From Collinsella sp. AF23-2 (GTDB lineage Bacteria; Actinomycetota; Coriobacteriia; Coriobacteriales; Coriobacteriaceae), in assembly GCF_003459245.1 (NCBI RefSeq), contig NZ_QRVG01000003.1, positions 1 through 64,000 on the forward strand: a DNA stretch of 64,000 nt, given 5' to 3'. The notes under the pieces were generated by a model. That model did not search any database, was not told the DNA's origin, and was given only the letters and a program-made list of their open reading frames with translations. The translations under genes were made by a program, and so were the position numbers. Shown piece after piece: positions 27,368 through 35,322 of this stretch (the stretch's first letter is position 1; every line of letters starts with the position of its first letter).

Positions 27368-27577
27368 GAAATATCACCCTGATCAGTCGTTGAAAGAAGG
27401 AGTGGTCGCGGATGGGCCGCGACACCTACTCGGAATCTTACACGAGTCGATAAGAAATAGTCTCCCGCGGACGGCGGCGCACGATTCCAGTCGAGCTTCT
27501 GGTGTCGAATGCCGCCATAAAAGAAAAGCCCCCGTTACCGGAGGCTTTCGATTTCAATTGGTGCGGCGTATAGGATT

Positions 27578-27706
27578 CCGCGCATCCGCTTCGCGGATCC
27601 GCACCGGCTTCGCCCGCCTGCCGGCGCGCTCGCCCGCTCGCTACGGACGCTCCGCGTCCGCTTCACGCTCGCGCCTCGACCGAGGTTCGAATCCATGGGA
27701 TGCCGG
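27578..27706. repeat. tRNA-tail element (Arg), full length, copy 1
   Basis: A 129-bp GC-rich insert between two direct copies (27516-27577 and 27707-27767) of the tRNA-Arg terminator plus tRNA 3' end. Hairpins: H1 ATCCGC-TTC-GCGGAT (27584-27598), H2 with CCGGC / GCCGG arms, H3 CGGACGC-TCC-GCGTCCG (27644-27660). It ends in an inverted copy of the T-arm, GGTTCGAATCC (27684-27694). The partial tRNA copy stops half-way through the T-arm (at GGATT, 27577). Confidence 0.82.
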
Positions 27707-27748
27707 CGTAAAAGAAAAGCCCCCGTTGCCGGAGGCTTTAAGTTCAAA

Positions 27749-27825
27749 TGGTGCGGCGTATAGGATTCGAACCTATGACGTTCTGATTCGTAGTCAGACC
27801 CTCTATCCAGCTGAGGTAACGCCGC
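27749..27825 (-). tRNA. tRNA-Arg(ACG), copy 1
   Basis: 77 bases with encoded CCA. Perfect acceptor stem GCGGCGT / ACGCCGC, anticodon stem-loop TCTGA-CTACGAA-TCAGA (anticodon ACG), T-arm AGGTTCGAATCCT. Promoter upstream on the minus strand: TTGACC, 17 bases, CATAAT. A stem-loop terminator (AAGCCTCC / GGGGGCTT) lies downstream. Confidence 0.97.
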
Positions 27826-28001
27826 GACTTGTTGATTATTATGCACATGGACTGAATAATGGTCAAGCATTTTTTCAAAAAAAGTTATTGAATTTAGTTT
27901 TTACTCATTTGGAGGGCTTGGTGCGATCTTCGATGCCTCGCGATATAGAAGAGCAGTCGTTGTTGGGAGCTTTAAAGTCTATTGGTGCGACGTATAGGAT
28001 T

Positions 28002-28060
28002 CCGCGCATCCACTCCGGCTTCGACCGAGGTTCGAATCTCCGCAATGCTCCCATATAAGA
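28002..28060. repeat. tRNA-tail element (Arg), shortened, copy 1
   Basis: Same layout behind tRNA-Arg copy 2, but the insert between the partial tRNA copy (ending GGATT at 28001) and the inverted T-arm is cut to 28 bases. The start and end of the long form remain (CCGCGCATCC, CTTCGACCGAG), then GTTCGAATCTCC. The central hairpins are lost. Confidence 0.7.
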
Positions 28061-28093
28061 AAAGCCCCCGTTGCCGGGAGCTTTAAAGTCAAT

Positions 28094-28170
28094 TGGTGCG
28101 GCGTATAGGATTCGAACCTATGACGTTCTGATTCGTAGTCAGACCCTCTATCCAGCTGAGGTAACGCCGC
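28094..28170 (-). tRNA. tRNA-Arg(ACG), copy 2
   Basis: Same 77-base sequence as copy 1, with encoded CCA and a separate promoter (TTGACC, 17 bases, CATAAT) whose spacer differs from that of copy 1. Confidence 0.97.
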
Positions 28171-28352
28171 AACGCACGGATTATTATGCACGCGAGCCCC
28201 CGATGGGTCAAGCGACAATTTGAAAAAATTTTACGGAGTGGTGATTAGGCTGTTCACACCCCGACCGAGGTTCGAATCCATGCATGGTTGCCATAAAAGA
28301 AAAGCCCCCGTTGCCGGAGGCTTCAAGTTCGATTGGTGCGGCGTATAGGATT

Positions 28353-28481
28353 CCGCGCATCCGCTGCGCGGATCCGCGCCGGCTTCGCCCGCCTGCCGGC
28401 GCGCTCGCCCGCTCGCTACGGACGCTCCGCGTCCGCTTCACGCTCGCGCCTCGACCGAGGTTCGAATCCATGGGATGCCGG
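28353..28481. repeat. tRNA-tail element (Arg), full length, copy 2
   Basis: Repeats the 27578-27706 element with small changes: the H1 loop is TGC instead of TTC, and GCGCCGG replaces GCACCGG. A further inverted T-arm with its terminator (about 28262-28325) precedes it, so T-arm plus terminator behaves as a module. Confidence 0.82.
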
Positions 28482-28523
28482 CGTAAAAGAAAAGCCCCCG
28501 TTGCCGGAGGCTTTAAGTTCAAA

Positions 28524-28600
28524 TGGTGCGGCGTATAGGATTCGAACCTATGACGTTCTGATTCGTAGTCAGACCCTCTATCCAGCTGAGGTAACGCCGC
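28524..28600 (-). tRNA. tRNA-Arg(ACG), copy 3
   Basis: Same sequence as copy 1, exactly 775 bases to its right, with the same promoter. Confidence 0.97.
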
Positions 28601-28776
28601 GACTTGTTGATTATTATGCACATGGACTGAATAATGGTCAAGCATTTTTTCAAAAAAAGTTATTGAATTTAGTTTTTACTCATTTGGAGGGCTTGGTGCG
28701 ATCTTCGATGCCTCGCGATATAGAAGAGCAGTCGTTGTTGGGAGCTTTAAAGTCTATTGGTGCGACGTATAGGATT

Positions 28777-28835
28777 CCGCGCATCCACTCCGGCTTCGAC
28801 CGAGGTTCGAATCTCCGCAATGCTCCCATATAAGA
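28777..28835. repeat. tRNA-tail element (Arg), shortened, copy 2
   Basis: Same as the shortened element at 28002, one 775-bp period to the right. Confidence 0.7.
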
Positions 28836-28868
28836 AAAGCCCCCGTTGCCGGGAGCTTTAAAGTCAAT

Positions 28869-28945
28869 TGGTGCGGCGTATAGGATTCGAACCTATGACG
28901 TTCTGATTCGTAGTCAGACCCTCTATCCAGCTGAGGTAACGCCGC
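28869..28945 (-). tRNA. tRNA-Arg(ACG), copy 4
   Basis: Same sequence as copy 2, one 775-bp period to its right. Confidence 0.97.
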
Positions 28946-29127
28946 AACGCACGGATTATTATGCACGCGAGCCCCCGATGGGTCAAGCGACAATTTGAAA
29001 AAATTTTACGGAGTGGTGATTAGGCTGTTCACACCCCGACCGAGGTTCGAATCCATGCATGGTTGCCATAAAAGAAAAGCCCCCGTTGCCGGAGGCTTCA
29101 AGTTCGATTGGTGCGGCGTATAGGATT

Positions 29128-29256
29128 CCGCGCATCCGCTGCGCGGATCCGCGCCGGCTTCGCCCGCCTGCCGGCGCGCTCGCCCGCTCGCTACGGACGC
29201 TCCGCGTCCGCTTCACGCTCGCGCCTCGACCGAGGTTCGAATCCATGGGATGCCGG
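29128..29256. repeat. tRNA-tail element (Arg), full length, copy 3
   Basis: Same as copy 2 of the full-length element, one period to the right, behind tRNA-Arg copy 5. Confidence 0.82.
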
Positions 29257-29298
29257 CGTAAAAGAAAAGCCCCCGTTGCCGGAGGCTTTAAGTTCAAA

Positions 29299-29375
29299 TG
29301 GTGCGGCGTATAGGATTCGAACCTATGACGTTCTGATTCGTAGTCAGACCCTCTATCCAGCTGAGGTAACGCCGC
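29299..29375 (-). tRNA. tRNA-Arg(ACG), copy 5
   Basis: Same 77-base sequence. Its upstream region is unique and falls outside the tandem array. A promoter-like TTGACT, 17 bases, TTTTAT precedes it, so this is probably the ancestral locus edge. Confidence 0.97.
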
Positions 29376-29449
29376 AGCGCAAGACATATAAAACCACTTT
29401 AGTTAGTTGGAGTCAAGCACAATCTCAAACTTTTTGGAGAATATGTTCC

Positions 29450-29827
29450 TCACGCAGCTCCGCATGCGCCAATGTCCCCCATACGATCAATCGGTTTTTC
29501 AACTACATCGAACCCAGCACCGAGCTCCCTCAAAAGCGAGCGCACCCGCTGGGCACAGTCATAATCGGCAAACGAGATGCTCAACATGCGCGCGACCTGG
29601 TTAGAAGTTCCAACACCATAGAAGTGCTCAAGGACAACAAGCGCCTCATGCGCCACAAACGTCTCGACCACATGCGGCGACTCCTCATAGCACCATTGCG
29701 TCAATGGCCCCTCACTCGTCTGCCGAACCACCAAGCCACCCATACCGGATGGCTCACACGTAACCGCGAGACGTTCCCCACCTTCATCGCTCTCAAACAA
29801 AACTACCCGCTCATCAAACAGCTCCAT
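29450..29827 (-). CDS. Small hypothetical protein
   Basis: 125 residues (MELFDERVVLFESDEGGERL...), soluble, with no family I recognise. A strong GAGGAAGGGG ribosome site precedes the ATG, and codon use looks genuine. The centre (SPHVVETFVAHEALVVLEHF) is helical and the C-terminal half has FADYDCAQRVRSLLRELGAG. It sits between serS and the tRNA-Arg array. The stretch 29376-29449 holds only the tRNA promoter. Confidence 0.6.
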   Translation of the reverse strand: MELFDERVVLFESDEGGERLAVTCEPSGMGGLVVRQTSEGPLTQWCYEESPHVVETFVAHEALVVLEHFYGVGTSNQVARMLSISFADYDCAQRVRSLLRELGAGFDVVEKPIDRMGDIGACGAA

Positions 29828-29946
29828 CGCATCCCCTTCCTCTCGCTTCTATTTAACAAAAGCATAGCAGGTAGATGCCTGTATACAGAACGTTTGTTCG
29901 TGTGTTTTTTATTGAGCTGTCCGCGCGATATGGTAAAGCTCCGCAC

Positions 29947-29980
29947 ACAAAAAGGGCGCCCCAGAAAGGAGCGCCCTTGC
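29947..29980 (-). terminator. Terminator of serS
   Basis: On the minus strand GGGCGC and GCGCCC arms with a nine-base loop are followed by TTTTTGTG, about 20 bases past the serS stop. Confidence 0.88.
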
Positions 29981-30000
29981 AAATCGCTTATGCAGGCAAC

Positions 30001-31284
30001 CTACGCGACCGGCTCGATCTTCTCGAGGCCGCCCATGTAGGGACGCAGAACCTCGGGGATCGTGATGGTGCCGTCGGCGTTCTGGTAGTTCTCCAGAATG
30101 GCGGCCATGGTGCGGCCAGCCGGCAGGCCGGAACCGTTGAGGGTGTGCAGGTAGCGCGAGCCCTTGAAGTTCTCGGGGTCGCGATACTTGATGTTGGCGC
30201 GACGGGCCTGGAAATCGCCGCAGTTAGAGCAGGAGCTGATCTCTTTGTAGGCGTTGTAGCTCGGCAGCCAGACCTCGATGTCGTAGGTCTGACGGGCAGA
30301 GAAGCCCAGGTCGCCGGTGCACAGGCTAATCACGCGATACGGAAGGCCCAGCTGCTGAAGCAGGAACTCGGCCTCGGCGGTCATGCTCTCGAGCTCCTCG
30401 TCGGACTCCTCCGGCTTGGCAAACTTGACCATCTCGACCTTGTCGAACTCGTGCTGGCGGATGATACCGCGGGTGTCGCGGCCAGCGGAGCCGGCCTCCT
30501 CGCGGAAGCAGGGGGTGAAGGCGGTGTAGCGGCGCGGCAGGGTATCAGCATCGAGAACCTCGCCGGCGTGCAGGTTGGTAAGCACGACCTCGGCGGTGGG
30601 GATCAGGAAGTTGTCGCCCGAGACGTGATAGGCGTCGTCCTCGAACTTGGGCAGCTGACCCGTGCCAAACATGGTCTGACGCTTGACGACGATGGGCGGC
30701 CACCACTCCTTAAAGCCACGGCTGGTGTGCGTGTCAAGGAAGAAGTTGATGAGGGCGCGCTCAAGACGGGCGCCGGCGCCACCGAGAACGGTAAAGCGGC
30801 TACCGGAGAGCTTGTTGCCGCGCTCGAAATCGAGGATGTCGAGGTCGGTGCCCAGGTCCCAGTGCGGCTTAAAGTCGAAGTCGAACTCGCGCGGGGTGCC
30901 CCAACGACGGCGCTCGATGTTCTCGTCCTCGTCCTTGCCGTACGGCGTGGCCTCGCAAGGGATGTTGGGAAGGTGAGCCATGAAGTCGTACTGCTCCTGC
31001 TCGAGAGCGGTGCGGCGCTCGGCCAGACCGTCAATCTTCTCGTTGACGGTGCGCACGGCCTCCTTGGCGGCCTCGGCCTCGTCCTTCTTGCCCTCCTTCA
31101 TCAGGGCGCCGATCTTCTTGGACTCGGCATTACGCGTGGCCTGGAGCTCCTCGACCTCGGTGATGACGGCACGGCGCTCGTCGTCGAGCTCGAAGAACTT
31201 CTCTCGATCCCAAGACGTCTGGCGGTTGGCCATGGCGGTATCGATGGCATCGGGGTTCTCGCGAACAAACTTGATATCAAGCAT
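30001..31284 (-). CDS. serS: Seryl-tRNA synthetase
   Basis: Class II synthetase charging tRNA-Ser. N-terminal antiparallel coiled-coil arm (about residues 30-105), then the catalytic core with the motif 2 region [20 protein letters not shown] and motif 3 [17 protein letters not shown] near the end. 427 residues, normal. The ATG at 31284 ([10 protein letters not shown]) has GGAGG five bases upstream; the longer ORF from 31311 is rejected. No T-box is seen in the short leader. Confidence 0.97.
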   Translation of the reverse strand: MLDIKFVRENPDAIDTAMANRQTSWDREKFFELDDERRAVITEVEELQATRNAESKKIGALMKEGKKDEAEAAKEAVRTVNEKIDGLAERRTALEQEQYDFMAHLPNIPCEATPYGKDEDENIERRRWGTPREFDFDFKPHWDLGTDLDILDFERGNKLSGSRFTVLGGAGARLERALINFFLDTHTSRGFKEWWPPIVVKRQTMFGTGQLPKFEDDAYHVSGDNFLIPTAEVVLTNLHAGEVLDADTLPRRYTAFTPCFREEAGSAGRDTRGIIRQHEFDKVEMVKFAKPEESDEELESMTAEAEFLLQQLGLPYRVISLCTGDLGFSARQTYDIEVWLPSYNAYKEISSCSNCGDFQARRANIKYRDPENFKGSRYLHTLNGSGLPAGRTMAAILENYQNADGTITIPEVLRPYMGGLEKIEPVA

Positions 31285-31395
31285 TAGATCCTCCGGCGAT
31301 ATACATTCCATTTAGGTTGCAACCTTGTACATGTATGGGCAAGTATATACTTATGAGCGTTTACGACCCAACCCAACTACGCAAGAAGGCACCCA

Positions 31396-31569
31396 ATGGA
31401 CGCAGTTTTTTCCTTTTTGTTTGGCACCCGCACCGGTTTTGCCATCCTTTTCGCCGGCGGCATCCTACTGTTTGCGATTCTTGCCTTTGTAATGGAGAAG
31501 CGCACCCATAAGCTCTACGTCGACCGCGGACCCAAATCCGAGGACGATCAAGACGGCTTCTGGGACTAA
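31396..31569 (+). CDS. Small single-pass membrane protein (57 residues)
   Basis: Reads MDAVFSFLFGTRTGF at the start, a single strong helix at about 15-33 (ILFAGGILLFAILAFV), then a charged tail ending DDQDGFWD. AGAAGG lies six to eight bases before the ATG. One of the few plus-strand genes, divergent from serS with about 110 bases between. The layout (short luminal end, helix, acidic tail) suits a small membrane regulator. Nothing identifies its partner. Confidence 0.6.
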   Translation: MDAVFSFLFGTRTGFAILFAGGILLFAILAFVMEKRTHKLYVDRGPKSEDDQDGFWD

Positions 31570-31575
31570 CCCGCC

Positions 31576-31725
31576 AAAAAGGGACAGGTTTATTTTGGTC
31601 GGTTTTATCTGGGCAAACGCAAGCGCCCCGCAACTGGAATTGAGCCAGTTGCGGGGCGCTTTTCGCATATACGACAAAACCGCAGGAAAAACCTGCCGAA
31701 ATAAACCTATCCCTAAATGGCAGGT
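31576..31725. repeat. Long fold-back region between two convergent genes
   Basis: Outer arms (AGGGACAGGTTTATTTTGG near 31577 against CCGAAATAAACCTATCCCT near 31698) pair imperfectly and enclose the terminator hairpin at 31621. The outer arms look like two copies of a short intergenic repeat in opposite orientation. Confidence 0.65.
31621..31663 (+). terminator. Terminator hairpin, 17-bp stem
   Basis: AAGCGCCCCGCAACTGG pairs perfectly with its complement around a short loop, followed by TTTT on the plus strand. The minus side has a broken T-run (CTTGCGTTT), so it may also serve proC less efficiently. Confidence 0.8.
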
Positions 31726-31726
31726 T

Positions 31727-32497
31727 TTACTGGAGGGTGGCGTCGACGGCCTTGACCAGGGCACTGCGCATACCGGCGTCCTCGAGCGCGACGACGCCCT
31801 TGATGGTGGCGCCGCCGGGCGAGCATACGGCATCCTTCATCGCCGCAGGATGCTGACCAGTCGCAAGCTGCAGCTTTGCCGTGCCCAGCACCATTTGGCT
31901 CACAATGCGATAGGCATCGGCGCGCGGGATACCGTGCTTGACGGCTGCATCGCCCAAGGCCTCAATCGCCATGGCAACAAATGCCGGTGCGCAACCGCCC
32001 ACGGTACCGCCCACAAACAGCAGGCTCGAATCGAGCTCGACGACGGTGCCAAGCTTTCCGAGCAGGCCGAGCACCGTGGCACGCTGCTCATCGCTAAGCG
32101 TGGAAGCCTTCTCGCAGGCGATAACACCCTCGCCCACCGAAACCGGCGTGTTGGGCACCGTCGAGATATGCGCGACACCCGGCAGGACCTTTTCCCACTT
32201 GGCGCTATCCCAAGTCCAGGCGACCGAAAGGACAACCTTGTCGGCTAGGGCATCCTTGAGCGGAGCGAAGACCTTCTCGATCATATACGGCTTGACCGCA
32301 GCGACCACGATATCAGATGCGGCGACAACCTCCGCCGCATCACGACAGGCAACCATCCCACGCGCCTCACAGCGCTCGACCAGGGCATTGTAGCGGCCCG
32401 CGCAAGCACACATGTCGCTCGCAGCCGCACCGGCGGCGATCCAGCCATCGGCCATAGCGCTCGCCATATTGCCAAAACCGACAAATCCGATCTTCAT
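31727..32497 (-). CDS. proC: Pyrroline-5-carboxylate reductase
   Basis: NAD(P)H-dependent last step of proline synthesis. N-terminal Rossmann motif GFVGFGNMASAM (residues 4-15), then VVAAVKPYMIEKV, and the C-terminal PSPGG-like signature appears as VCSPGGATIKGVVALED. 256 residues, slightly short of the usual 265-275. 73 bases after rlmH on the same strand. Confidence 0.94.
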   Translation of the reverse strand: MKIGFVGFGNMASAMADGWIAAGAAASDMCACAGRYNALVERCEARGMVACRDAAEVVAASDIVVAAVKPYMIEKVFAPLKDALADKVVLSVAWTWDSAKWEKVLPGVAHISTVPNTPVSVGEGVIACEKASTLSDEQRATVLGLLGKLGTVVELDSSLLFVGGTVGGCAPAFVAMAIEALGDAAVKHGIPRADAYRIVSQMVLGTAKLQLATGQHPAAMKDAVCSPGGATIKGVVALEDAGMRSALVKAVDATLQ

Positions 32498-32570
32498 ATC
32501 TCATAGTCCTCTCAGACACGCTCTTCAAAACGAAGGCTATTGTCCCACGGCATTGTTTCGTATTGCCGAC

Positions 32571-33041
32571 CTATTTGTGATACGGCTCGCCACGGCTGAT
32601 CTTGCAGGCGCGGTAGATTTGCTCCAGCAGCACCACGCGCGCCAAGTTGTGCGGCAAGGTAATACGTCCAAAGCTGAGCATCTCGTCGGCTCGTGTGCGC
32701 ACATCATCGCTCACGCCGTCCGATCCACCAATCACAAAGGCGATGTCGCTGTTACCACGCAGCATAAGATCGTCGAGCCGCGCCGAAAGCTCCTCGCTCG
32801 AGCGCTCTTTGCCCTCAATGGCAAGCAGGATCACATGCGCTCGAGGCGGCAGGGCTGCAAGGATCGCCGCCCCCTCCTTGTCGCGCGCGGCATCCACGCC
32901 GCCCGCCTTAGCCGGGTCGATATCGGCCACCTCGCGGATATCCACCTTGGCATAGGCGCCCAGGCGTTTGGTGTACTCGGCGCACGCGTCCTTCCAAAAG
33001 CGCTCCTTGAGCTTACCGACGCAAACGACGGTGTATTTCAC
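32571..33041 (-). CDS. rlmH: 23S rRNA (pseudouridine1915-N3)-methyltransferase
   Basis: SPOUT methyltransferase modifying helix 69 of 23S rRNA. 156 residues, the normal size. Begins MKYTVVCVGKLKERFWKDAC; the SAM-binding knot has FVIGGSDGVSDDVRTRAD and the C-terminus LARVVLLEQIYRACKISRGE. Six bases behind the SPFH gene. Confidence 0.96.
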   Translation of the reverse strand: MKYTVVCVGKLKERFWKDACAEYTKRLGAYAKVDIREVADIDPAKAGGVDAARDKEGAAILAALPPRAHVILLAIEGKERSSEELSARLDDLMLRGNSDIAFVIGGSDGVSDDVRTRADEMLSFGRITLPHNLARVVLLEQIYRACKISRGEPYHK

Positions 33042-33047
33042 GCGCGT

Positions 33048-33986
33048 CTACTCCTTCGAGTCGTTTTGAACTTTGCCGGCGGTCAGCATCTGCTCGAACA
33101 TCGAGGCCGACTGCGAGAAATCGCTCGGCAGCACGACCGTCGAGGTTTTTCCCGTGCGAGCGAACTCCGTCATCATCTCGGACCACTGCGTAAACATGAA
33201 CAGCTGGTTAGCCTCGTCGTTGCCGACGCCCGTCTCCTGGATAATCTCGAGCGAATCCTTGATGCCCAGCGCGATGGCTTTGCGCTGGTTGGCGATGCCT
33301 TCGCCTGCCTTTTCCATCGCCTCGGCCTCGGCGGTCGCCTCGGTGACACGCTTGATGCGGTCGGCCTCGGCGAGCTCCTGCGCAGCAGCGCGCTTGCGTT
33401 GGGCGGCGTTGATGTCGTTCATGGAGTTCTCGACCTCGGTCGGCAGCGCGATCTTGGTGATGAGTGTCGACACGAGGGTGAAGCCGTAGGCAGCCATCTG
33501 CTCGGACACGGTGGCATTGACGTCCTTGGCGATGTCATCCTTCTTGGCAAAGACCTCATCGAGTGTGTAGACGGGGATGGAGGAGCGCAGGGCGTCGGTG
33601 ATGAAGTCGCGCATCTGGTCGACGGGCTCCTGCAGCATATAGTAGCTCTTGTAGATGCCCGAATCTGCCGGGCCGGCGCCCATGTCATAGCTCACGTGGT
33701 ACTGAGCGGAGACCTCAAGGCCAATGGTCACGTTGTCCTGGGTCTTAACGTCGATGCCAAAACCATTTTTCATGGTGCGCAGACTCACCGTGGCGGCCTT
33801 GCGGTCGATCACGGGCACCTTCACGTGGAAGCCCGCGTTGACGATACGATTGAACTTACCCAAGCGCTCGATGATCACAGCGTGCTGCTGCTCAACGACG
33901 TAGCAGGCGTTGGGGAGCAGCAACAACAGGATGATGATGGGAATCAAAAGGCTGGTAAGGGCGGCGATGATACCGGAAAACAGCAT
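33048..33986 (-). CDS. SPFH/Band 7 (stomatin-like) membrane protein
   Basis: 312 residues. One N-terminal helix (about 5-28), then an SPFH domain (VVEQQHAVIIERLGKF, GFHVKVPVIDRKAATVSLR) and a long helical coiled-coil region with AAQRKRAAAQELAEADRIKR. Relatives form ring assemblies in membrane microdomains. No NfeD partner gene is adjacent, unlike many stomatin operons. ATG at 33986 with GAGGAGAG; the ORF start at 34007 is rejected. Heads an operon with rlmH and probably proC. Confidence 0.92.
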   Translation of the reverse strand: MLFSGIIAALTSLLIPIIILLLLLPNACYVVEQQHAVIIERLGKFNRIVNAGFHVKVPVIDRKAATVSLRTMKNGFGIDVKTQDNVTIGLEVSAQYHVSYDMGAGPADSGIYKSYYMLQEPVDQMRDFITDALRSSIPVYTLDEVFAKKDDIAKDVNATVSEQMAAYGFTLVSTLITKIALPTEVENSMNDINAAQRKRAAAQELAEADRIKRVTEATAEAEAMEKAGEGIANQRKAIALGIKDSLEIIQETGVGNDEANQLFMFTQWSEMMTEFARTGKTSTVVLPSDFSQSASMFEQMLTAGKVQNDSKE

Positions 33987-34043
33987 GGTCTCTCCTCTGA
34001 TAGGCACACGTTGGCATTAGGATACCCGTCCAAGGAGATCGTG

Positions 34044-34292
34044 CATAACAAAAAAGCTCCCATTGCTGGGAGCTCTTTCAATCCATGGTGCGGGCGAAAG
34101 GACGTCCGCGTATCCGCTTCGCGGATCCGCACCGGCCTCGGCCGCCTGCCGGCGTCCTCGCCAGCTCGCTAAAAACGCTCCGCGTTTTCTTTACGCTCGC
34201 TCCTTCACAGGCTCAAGTCCCTGCGATGAGCACATAACAAAAAAGCTCCCATTGCTGGGAGCTCTTTCATTTAATGGTGCGGGCGAAAGGAC
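34044..34292. repeat. tRNA-tail element behind tRNA-Leu
   Basis: Direct repeats of about 60 bp (34044-34103 and 34233-34292) each hold the tRNA-Leu terminator (AGCTCCC / GGGAGCT) and the tRNA 3' end up to AAGGAC. The 129-bp insert between them has H1 ATCCGC-TTC-GCGGAT, H2 CCGGC...GCCGG and H3 AAAACGC-TCC-GCGTTTT. It ends in an inverted T-arm-like GGCTCAAGTCC (34210-34220; the tRNA has GGTTCAAGTCC). It is clearly related to the Arg inserts, but the H3 stem has changed on both sides so that pairing is kept. Confidence 0.82.
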
Positions 34293-34361
34293 TTGAACCT
34301 TCATGGGGTTGCCCCCATACGGACCTGAACCGTACGCGTCTGCCAATTCCGCCACGCCCGC
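34275..34361 (-). tRNA. tRNA-Leu(CAG)
   Basis: 87 bases with encoded CCA. Acceptor GCGGGCG / CGCCCGC, anticodon stem-loop TACGG-TTCAGGT-CCGTA, and a long variable arm. Promoter on the minus strand: TTGCGT, 17 bases, TATTCT. Confidence 0.96.
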
Positions 34362-34404
34362 GTGCAGGAATTAGAATAACGGAGCGTCACCGCGAACGCA
34401 AGAA

Positions 34405-35322
34405 CTATTTTTGAAAAAGTTTGCAGGCATTTTCCCAAGCGGCATGCGCGATTGTTTCGGCGTCCTCACCAGTGCGATCGACACGGTCGTTAACCAGCGC
34501 GTTTGCCGTAATGGAGATCATTGCGGGCTCGCATTCAAGACCGCGGATGGGCTCCGGAGCCATATACGGGCAATCCGTCTCGAACAAAATTCGATCGAGT
34601 GGGGTTGCCGCAAATGCCTCGCGCACGTCTTCGTTGCGCTTAAAGGTGGCCGCACCACCATAGGCGATATAGCAGCCCAGCTCCACAAAGCGCTCCATCG
34701 TGGCGCGGTCCTCGCCAAAGCAGTGCAGCACACAACCGACCTGGGGCACGCCCACCTCACGAAGCACGTTGTACGCATCCATATGCGAGGTGCGCTCCCC
34801 ATCCGAGTCCTCGTGCCGCAGGTGCAACTCCACCGGCACATTGCAGCGCATGGCGACTTCGAGCTGACGTGCCATGCAATCAATCTGCACGCTGTGGGGC
34901 GCCGGCGCGATATCGTCGTCATAGTCCATGTGGTAGTCCAGACCGATTTCGCCAATACCGGCGCACAAAGGGTCATCAAGCGCAGCAACAACCTGTGCGT
35001 GAACGTCGTCGGTATAGTCCGGCGCGCCATACGGATGCACGCCGGCAAGATACTTGATCTGCGGGATATCCTGCATCGGCAGAATCTCGCGCACGAGCCA
35101 GTCGCTATAGTCCGTCACGCTGCGCTTATCGGCAATGGGATCGAAGACCGTCACCAACAGGTCGATGCCTGCCGCCTTGGCACGCACGAGTGTCTCGGGC
35201 ACATCCTTGCCCCAGAACGAAAGCAGATGCGCATGTGTGTCGGCAAGCGGTGCCAAGGGCACGGGACAAGCAACCGTCTTCTTTTTTTTGGTAAACGTCA
35301 CGCGTTCGGCATTAAGCGTCAT
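34405..35322 (-). CDS. tatD: TatD-family metal-dependent DNase
   Basis: TIM-barrel nuclease/hydrolase. N-terminal metal motif LADTHAHLLSF, then EIGLDYHMDYDDD, HLRHEDSDGERTSHMD, VLHCFGEDR and LFETDCPYMAPEP. About 305 residues from the ATG at 35322, which overlaps the end of rsmA by 11 bases; the ribosome site lies inside rsmA. The longer ORF reading from 35433 runs through rsmA and is rejected. A Lys-rich segment (TKKKKT) precedes the barrel. The tatD-rsmA pairing is common in bacteria. Confidence 0.93.
   Translation of the reverse strand: MTLNAERVTFTKKKKTVACPVPLAPLADTHAHLLSFWGKDVPETLVRAKAAGIDLLVTVFDPIADKRSVTDYSDWLVREILPMQDIPQIKYLAGVHPYGAPDYTDDVHAQVVAALDDPLCAGIGEIGLDYHMDYDDDIAPAPHSVQIDCMARQLEVAMRCNVPVELHLRHEDSDGERTSHMDAYNVLREVGVPQVGCVLHCFGEDRATMERFVELGCYIAYGGAATFKRNEDVREAFAATPLDRILFETDCPYMAPEPIRGLECEPAMISITANALVNDRVDRTGEDAETIAHAAWENACKLFQK

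Larger units (their letters stand above)
27516..29376. repeat. 775-bp tandem array carrying five tRNA-Arg genes
   Basis: tRNA starts are spaced 345, 430, 345 and 430 bases, giving an exact 775-bp period: unit 1 about 27516-28290, unit 2 about 28291-29065, partial unit 3 to 29376. Units 2 and 3 look identical where they overlap. Unit 1 differs at its left edge (for example GTTACCGGAGG against GTTGCCGGAGG, and ATCCGCTTC against ATCCGCTGC). Each unit holds two tRNA-Arg genes, each followed by its own terminator and a tRNA-tail element, one full length and one shortened. A short-read assembly could misjudge the copy number. Confidence 0.92.

Noticed and set aside
27243..29313. Several plus- and minus-strand ORFs of 80-310 codons across the tRNA-Arg array, with repeated products such as YRIRTYDVLIRSQTLYPAE
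   Set aside because: They are translations of antisense tRNA-Arg and of the hairpin inserts. Identical peptides recur with the 775-bp period and there are no ribosome sites.
27516..29376. CRISPR array
   Set aside because: The repeats are 775-bp units with tRNA genes, not short direct repeats with unique spacers, and no cas genes are present.
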